A stretch of 7,996 bases of DNA, from positions 1 through 7,996 of the forward strand of contig CAYLPU010000156.1 in NCBI GenBank assembly GCA_964385635.1, in the 5' to 3' direction. Shown here one piece after another: positions 1 through 4,532 of this stretch (the first letter of the stretch is position 1; each line of letters opens with the position of its first letter). The position numbers were made by a program, and so were the translations under genes. This stretch comes from CAYLPU01 sp964385635 (GTDB taxonomy: Bacteria > Chloroflexota > Anaerolineae > B4-G1). The notes beneath the pieces were generated by a model. The model saw only the letters and a list, made by a program, of their open reading frames with translations. It searched no databases and was not told the DNA's origin.

Positions 1-2467
1 AGTCGGCCACGTAGACAAACCCATCGGGGCCAACATTGATGCTGCGCGGGCGCTGAAATTGGCCGGGCGCTGCCCCCTCGCTACCAAACACCAGCCGCGC
101 GGCCAGTTCCCGCCAGCCTTCAGCATAAGGGTCGGTCGGGCCAATTTCTTCCGCCGGCTCAGTCGTGCTCAGGTTCCACATCTGAGCCGCCACGTCGCGG
201 CGGATGTAGAGGCGGAAATCACTGCGCAGTGGCCATTGGTCGAGTGTGTGCTTCGTGTCGGTCAGTTCGTCGTAGAGCCGGTAGTCGCGGTCGTACCAGA
301 TGTCCCACAACGCAGCCCGGGTCCTGGGATCGGTGATGGCACGCGTGATGCGCTCCCACGTCAGGTTGCGGTAGTCCTCCATCGGCCACCACAGGTAAGT
401 GTAGGTGTTGACGAGGTAGTCGTCGCCCAGGTAGGGGGCCACGTCGTCCCACTCCTCGCGTCCGGCGATGACGACGGGGGCGTCCACCTGCTCTCGTCGC
501 GTGGGCTTCTCGCCATAGAAGGTGGCGTTGGGATAGTTGCGCAGTTGCCAGTAGAACAGCGTGGAGCCATCAGCGCCGTAGGCAATCTTGATGAGGTTCG
601 GGCCACCGGCGGTGCGGCGCGAGAGTTCCTCAATCTGGCGCATGGCCTCATTGACAGCGGGGGCAGCGTGGGCATAAACGAGGAACTCTGTCGGGTAGTC
701 GTAGTTGACGTAGCAGAAGCGGTAGGCAGTGCGGATGGTGATGAACACCGGCAGGAGCAGTGCGACGAGTAGCAGGAGACGCACAGCCACGCGCCACCCG
801 CTGCGCCACATCAGGTAGCCCAACACCGCGCCAAAGGCGAGCGTGCCCGCCAGCCCGCTCAGGAATCGGCCGGTGATGTCCAGGCGTGCCAGTTCGTATC
901 CCTGGAAGGGGCCAGAAACAACTGCGCTGACAAACATCACCAACGCCATGGCGAATGGAGGGGCGACGAGCAGTAGCAACCAGGCCCGGTGCTGGAGCAC
1001 CCGTCGCCAGTCAATCCCCTCGATCAGCCGCCCAATCAACCAGCCGGAGAGCAGGATCATCGGCAACGCCAGGTGAACGGTGAGCCAGGGCATCCTCTCA
1101 CCTGCGTAGGAATAGCCGACCCAGGCCAGCACAGCCCACCACAGGGTGAAGGGGATGAATGGAGAATGGAGAATTGAGAGAGAAGAATGGCGAGTGGCGG
1201 ATTGTGACTTGCCGGCTGTGGAACGGATGACCAGGTAGACGGGAGTGATGAGAGTCAGCAGCAGCGGCAGGTACTCGTACAGAGACACCATGATGACGTA
1301 GTAGTACTGCGGTTGGCTACCCCGTTCGACTCCCTGTTGCTTCAACCAGTAGCCCAGTGAGCCGACTATGCCGCTGGCGACGCCGGTTCCGTTGGTAAAC
1401 ACGGTGGTGAACAGGACGATGAAAATGGCATAGTGAATCGCAGCCGCGATGCCCCATCGCCGCCAATTCCACGCCAGGCCAATGGCCGCCGAGACCAGCA
1501 GCACGACGCCGGTAATAGCGCCCGAGTAGTAGAGCGTCGGCGTGGTGTAGTCCGTCGGATCCAACCCAACGATCTGGATCGGGAAAGGCGAGAGGAATGG
1601 GAGGCAGAGGGTGCCTAGGACGATGATGAGATCAAACACGCGGTAGTTACGCAGGTCACGCCACGTGCCGATAAGCAGGAAGACCATTGCAACGAGCAAC
1701 GCCAGGACAGCCAGCACTCCCCCGGAAATGGCCCACCAGCCCAACACTGGCTGCTGCTCTTGTTTTAGAAGCAAGCCCAGCCCCAGAATGAACGCTCCAA
1801 CAAACATAGCAGCCAGCGCGATCATGAATAAGCGCTTCAATTGCTCAGATGGCCACTCTCGCCCCGATGCCTGGACGACAAATAGGCCAACGAGAAAGAG
1901 GCCAAAGATAGCGCTATAAATGAAGGCAACTTCCTTGGTGGCAAACATCAACGACACACCAGCGGCCAGCAGATAGAGCCAGCGTTCGCGGTCGTCGCGC
2001 AGGTAAGAAAAAATGGCGAAGACGACGACGAGGGCCCACAGGATGATCGGGATGTCGTGACGAATGTAGCGCGAATAGTAGGCGATAGAGGGAGAGATGA
2101 GCAGGAAGAACGAAGTGGCAAGAGCGCCAGCACGGCCCAACCAGCGGCGCAGCAGGTAAGGAAAGGCCACCAGCGCCACCCCCATCAGCGCAACTGGCAC
2201 CCGGGCGGTGAAGTCGCTGTCGCCGAAGAGAAAGTAGGAGAGAGCCGTGGCGTGGAAGACGAAGGGCCCGTGCATCAACGGGCTGTGCCGGAAGCCATGG
2301 CCGGCGTACAGATTCCACGAGTACTTGGTATGTATACTCTCGTCGTGGCTCTGCACCCGGTCGCCCAGGCCCCATAAGCGCGTGACGAGGGCCAGGATGA
2401 TGAGAATGATGTACAGCGTCTTTTCCCAATCCAGCCTGATGAGATTGTTCAAGGGTTTGTTCAACAT
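1..2467 (-). CDS. Agl23/TIGR03663-type polytopic membrane glycosyltransferase-like protein with C-terminal NHL start (partial, runs off left edge)
   Basis: Seen: from the ATG at 2467 the frame stays open for 822 codons to the left edge with no stop. A GGAG ribosome binding site (2474-2477) lies six bases before the ATG. Roughly 14-16 hydrophobic segments fill residues 15-580. The first loop carries an acidic pair, H41-D42-E43, in HDESIHTKYSWNLYAGHG. Residues 454-465 read YAGERMPWLTVH, and residues 588-600 read NYDYPTEFLVYAH. A soluble domain follows (about 580-790). The last visible residues, RPRSINVGPDGFVYVAD (806-822), look like the first blade of an NHL repeat after a G-Q-F lead-in. Known: the loop acid motif and the AGE(K/R)MPWL motif are typical of TIGR03663 (Agl23-type) proteins of Chloroflexi and Archaea, related to GT-C transferases using polyprenyl-phosphate sugars. 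Inferred: surface glycan or glycoprotein assembly at the cytoplasmic membrane, with an extracytoplasmic propeller. Residues 421-437 are a repeat-derived loop. The family is secure; the substrate is unknown. Confidence 0.92.
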   Translation of the reverse strand, partial: MLNKPLNNLIRLDWEKTLYIILIILALVTRLWGLGDRVQSHDESIHTKYSWNLYAGHGFRHSPLMHGPFVFHATALSYFLFGDSDFTARVPVALMGVALVAFPYLLRRWLGRAGALATSFFLLISPSIAYYSRYIRHDIPIILWALVVVFAIFSYLRDDRERWLYLLAAGVSLMFATKEVAFIYSAIFGLFLVGLFVVQASGREWPSEQLKRLFMIALAAMFVGAFILGLGLLLKQEQQPVLGWWAISGGVLAVLALLVAMVFLLIGTWRDLRNYRVFDLIIVLGTLCLPFLSPFPIQIVGLDPTDYTTPTLYYSGAITGVVLLVSAAIGLAWNWRRWGIAAAIHYAIFIVLFTTVFTNGTGVASGIVGSLGYWLKQQGVERGSQPQYYYVIMVSLYEYLPLLLTLITPVYLVIRSTAGKSQSATRHSSLSILHSPFIPFTLWWAVLAWVGYSYAGERMPWLTVHLALPMILLSGWLIGRLIEGIDWRRVLQHRAWLLLLVAPPFAMALVMFVSAVVSGPFQGYELARLDITGRFLSGLAGTLAFGAVLGYLMWRSGWRVAVRLLLLVALLLPVFITIRTAYRFCYVNYDYPTEFLVYAHAAPAVNEAMRQIEELSRRTAGGPNLIKIAYGADGSTLFYWQLRNYPNATFYGEKPTRREQVDAPVVIAGREEWDDVAPYLGDDYLVNTYTYLWWPMEDYRNLTWERITRAITDPRTRAALWDIWYDRDYRLYDELTDTKHTLDQWPLRSDFRLYIRRDVAAQMWNLSTTEPAEEIGPTDPYAEGWRELAARLVFGSEGAAPGQFQRPRSINVGPDGFVYVAD
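1157..1205. repeat. Composite heptamer array (GAATGGA then GAATGGC family) inside the Agl23-like gene
   Basis: Units GAATGGA, GAATGGA and GAATTGA occupy 1157-1177. A short spacer follows, then GAATGGC, GAGTGGC and a decayed GGATTGT (1185-1205). The array encodes a hydrophilic stretch, residues 421-437, with the related words SSLSIL and HSPF, between two membrane segments. The frame is intact across it. Confidence 0.7.
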
Positions 2468-2473
2468 TGTTTG

Positions 2474-2477
2474 CTCC
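2474..2477 (-). promoter_or_regulatory. Ribosome binding site of the Agl23-like gene
   Basis: On the minus strand the sequence reads GGAG, then six bases, then ATG at 2467. This is the clearest Shine-Dalgarno in the window and supports that start. It lies directly beside the heptamer array that occupies 2479-2527. Confidence 0.65.
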
Positions 2478-2478
2478 G

Positions 2479-2527
2479 GTTGTATGTCTTACGTCCTATG
2501 TCCTACGTCCCGTGTTCTGGGTCTGTC
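2479..2527. repeat. Heptamer tandem array, GTCCTAC-type, upstream of the Agl23-like gene
   Basis: Seven consecutive 7-base units in phase, each starting with GT: GTTGTAT, GTCTTAC, GTCCTAT, GTCCTAC, GTCCCGT, GTTCTGG and GTCTGTC. The middle three or four are clear; the outer ones are decayed. The array is intergenic and ends just before the ribosome binding site. In the gene-sense direction the consensus GTAGGAC would contain TAG in one frame, unlike most arrays inside genes. Confidence 0.75.
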
Positions 2528-2548
2528 TTCCCGCCGGGGAGACCGGGA

Positions 2549-2625
2549 CTTCGCATAGCCTAGTAATGATTTCCAAGAAAAACAATCAGGGCAGTGCGTG
2601 GAGTTACCCTAATGACTATGCGAAG
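2549..2625. repeat. Perfect 10-base inverted repeat with a 57-base spacer
   Basis: CTTCGCATAG (2549-2558) and CTATGCGAAG (2616-2625) are exact reverse complements. They flank the AT-richest part of the gap before the Agl23-like gene. This could be a long-loop hairpin in the mRNA, paired regulator sites, or the ends of a tiny decayed element. No target-site duplication is obvious. Confidence 0.45.
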
Positions 2626-2657
2626 GCAGATCAGACTGACTGAAACGCGTGCTGCGC

Positions 2658-4532
2658 TTAGTCGCGCTCTACTCCTCTACCCCATTCCCATTCTGGCACG
2701 CGGCCTAACTCCACCGTGTCCTGGGTGTCCTGGCGCAGCCAAAGTACGGCCGATTGGTCGACCACAGGCGATGTGGGCGTGCGCCGGCGGAGCAGCCATC
2801 CCACAGCAGCGCTGCAATGCGGCGGTTCGACCGCACTCACCTCCAGCGGCCATTGCCACACACAGCGAATCTCGGCTGGATCCCAAAACCGGCGCAGGGC
2901 GAAATTCTGACCCGCATACTCCACGCCCGCCAGCGTCCAGTCGCGTCGCGGGCTCACCAGCAGCGGGCCAATCTCCTCCGCGTCTAACCCTGCCAGGCTT
3001 TCGACCCGACGGGCAGCGCTGAAATCACGCAAGTACCAGGCCAGGACCGAGTCGGGACCGGTCTCAAGTGTGAACGGCAGTCTGGTCGGTATCCCCGTCT
3101 CACGCCACGAGAGGGTACGCAGCGTCTGCACCAGGTCGCGCACCTCGACAGCGGCGGGTTCGCGCACCAGGAGTTCCCTCGGGTCGGCCGGCCGCACGTA
3201 TGCAACCCCCCACCCGGCCGAGAAAGTAGCCGCCAGGAGCACAACACCTGTGCCCACGGCAAAACCGCGCCACATAGCGTCAAATGCTGTTGTCAATGCA
3301 AATGTAACCGCCAATATAGCCTGCAACACAAACACCAGCAACACCACGAGCAGGTCCGCGGAGTTGCCGAACGTCGCGTAGCGAGCGAGTACCAGGTAAG
3401 CGTACACCCACAGGGTCAGCACCACCGGGACGTACAACCCCTCGCTGAGCCAGACACCACGAGTATGTAGTTCCCGCGCGAGCGCTTCAGTCGCGATGCC
3501 GGTGAGCATCGCCAGCGGCAGCACCACCCACAACACATCCACCACCGCCCGGCCCGGCATCAGAAACAGCAACAGGGCCCCCAAACCAACCCACAGTCCC
3601 AGCAGTGTGCCAAAACGGTGGCCACGCCGGATGGCCCACGCTAACCCGGCGAGGCCGAAGAGCAAGGCGAACGGCTCGTAGACAATCACGAGGGCAAAAG
3701 GAGACGCGACGGGGTTCGAAACCAGGCCAAAGCGAGCGATCCAGGCCGGCAGCAAATCGCCCGCAGCCCCCAACCCGGCCGGATTCCAGCCCAGTCCAGT
3801 GGAGAGCGCCAGCACCGTGAGCAGGAAGGTCACAAACATACGACTCAGATGTGGACGCAATTGTTCCCCTGATCGTCGAACCTCTCGCCGGGCGAGGCCA
3901 GGCCAGGCCAGGGCCAGGGCCAAGATCAGCAACAGGCCGTAGGCCGACGGACTGCTCGTCACAGCCAGCGCCAGGCCCCCGGCTGATAGGCTGAGCCAGG
4001 CACGATCTTCGGTGTCGAAGAAACGGACCAGCCCGCCCAGGAAGGCCATCCCGCCCACGGCCGCCACCACTGCGCCATCCAATTGGCGCGAGGCAACGAG
4101 CGCCACCGGAGAAAGGGCCAGGTATAGCCCTGCCACCAGTGCACCCACACGCCCGATGCGGCGCCGAAGCAGGAACGGTGTGAGCACCAGCGCACCGCCG
4201 AACAAGGCCGGCCACAGACGAGCCAGCGCATCACTCGCGCCACAGAGGGCAAACAGCAGCGCGTTGGCCGCGAACAGCAGCGGGCTGTAGCCCGCCGCCG
4301 GCATCCCCTGCCCGGTGACGGCCCGCCAGACGAGCATCGCCTCGTGGGCCTCGCGACCGTTAAGCGGCGCCGCGTCGAGGTGGACCAGTCGCAGCACGAG
4401 CGCGCAGACGACGATGAGGATCCACAGGGCAGTCTCGACGGTGAAGAGGGACTGGTTGGACTGGTTGGTTGGCGGGTTGGCCGGCTGGTTAGTCAGTTGA
4501 TCAGTTGGCTGGTTGGTTGGTTGTTGGCTCAT
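2658..4532 (-). CDS. GT39/ArnT-like polytopic membrane glycosyltransferase family protein
   Basis: Seen: 624 residues, about 13 hydrophobic segments between residues 33 and 446, then a soluble C-terminal domain (about 450-624). The ATG overlaps the stop of the upstream DUF2298 gene as ATGA, so translation is probably coupled. Residues 2-28 are built only from Q, P, T, N, D, L, A and S and are encoded by a tandem repeat (4462-4525); the native protein seems to begin near residue 29. The first loop after TM1 reads PLNGREAHEAMLVWRA (56-71), so the usual acidic pair of this fold is replaced by E61 and E64 spaced by A-H. Known: GT39/ArnT/PMT-like proteins move a sugar from a polyprenyl phosphate carrier to an acceptor on the outer face of the membrane. 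Inferred: it works with its two large neighbours in surface glycan assembly. The altered motif leaves open a non-catalytic partner role. The tail (QDTQDT, WEWGRG) is weakly repetitive. Confidence 0.88.
   Translation of the reverse strand: MSQQPTNQPTDQLTNQPANPPTNQSNQSLFTVETALWILIVVCALVLRLVHLDAAPLNGREAHEAMLVWRAVTGQGMPAAGYSPLLFAANALLFALCGASDALARLWPALFGGALVLTPFLLRRRIGRVGALVAGLYLALSPVALVASRQLDGAVVAAVGGMAFLGGLVRFFDTEDRAWLSLSAGGLALAVTSSPSAYGLLLILALALAWPGLARREVRRSGEQLRPHLSRMFVTFLLTVLALSTGLGWNPAGLGAAGDLLPAWIARFGLVSNPVASPFALVIVYEPFALLFGLAGLAWAIRRGHRFGTLLGLWVGLGALLLFLMPGRAVVDVLWVVLPLAMLTGIATEALARELHTRGVWLSEGLYVPVVLTLWVYAYLVLARYATFGNSADLLVVLLVFVLQAILAVTFALTTAFDAMWRGFAVGTGVVLLAATFSAGWGVAYVRPADPRELLVREPAAVEVRDLVQTLRTLSWRETGIPTRLPFTLETGPDSVLAWYLRDFSAARRVESLAGLDAEEIGPLLVSPRRDWTLAGVEYAGQNFALRRFWDPAEIRCVWQWPLEVSAVEPPHCSAAVGWLLRRRTPTSPVVDQSAVLWLRQDTQDTVELGRVPEWEWGRGVERD
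4462..4525. repeat. Octamer TTGG-type tandem array forming the N-terminus of the GT39-like protein
   Basis: Eight 8-base units in phase: TGGTTGGT, TGGCGGGT, TGGCCGGC, TGGTTAGT, CAGTTGAT, CAGTTGGC, TGGTTGGT and TGGTTGTT. A decayed further unit may lie at 4452-4461. The array begins five bases inside the start codon and encodes residues 2-28, with words such as QPTNQ recurring every eight residues, as expected for an 8-base unit read through three frames. Confidence 0.85.

Larger units (their letters stand above)
2468..2657. other. 190-base intergenic region between the GT39-like and Agl23-like genes
   Basis: No gene is seen. The half nearest the Agl23-like start (2479-2527) is a heptamer array. 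The other half is AT-richer and contains a perfect 10-base inverted repeat (2549-2558 and 2616-2625). There is no T-run hairpin of the rho-independent type, so the downstream gene may be read through from the operon or may have its own promoter here. No convincing -35/-10 pair was found. Confidence 0.7.

Noticed and set aside
59..772. 237-codon open frame on the plus strand
   Set aside because: It lies wholly antisense to the Agl23-like gene, whose minus frame shows family motifs and membrane segments. The plus-strand product has no recognisable domain.
1..2467. Frameshift or pseudogene in the Agl23-like gene
   Set aside because: Codon-by-codon reading gives 822 uninterrupted residues whose length agrees exactly with the coordinates, with family motifs in one frame throughout.
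2557..2585. Promoter for the Agl23-like gene (TTGTTT, 17 bases, TAGGCT on the minus strand)
   Set aside because: Each box matches only three of six consensus bases, which is not better than chance in this AT-richer stretch.
2640..2700. Another short-unit array at the end of the GT39-like gene (CTCTACTC, CCCATTC-like words)
   Set aside because: Only about two partial units are visible and the period is not constant, so it cannot be told from chance.
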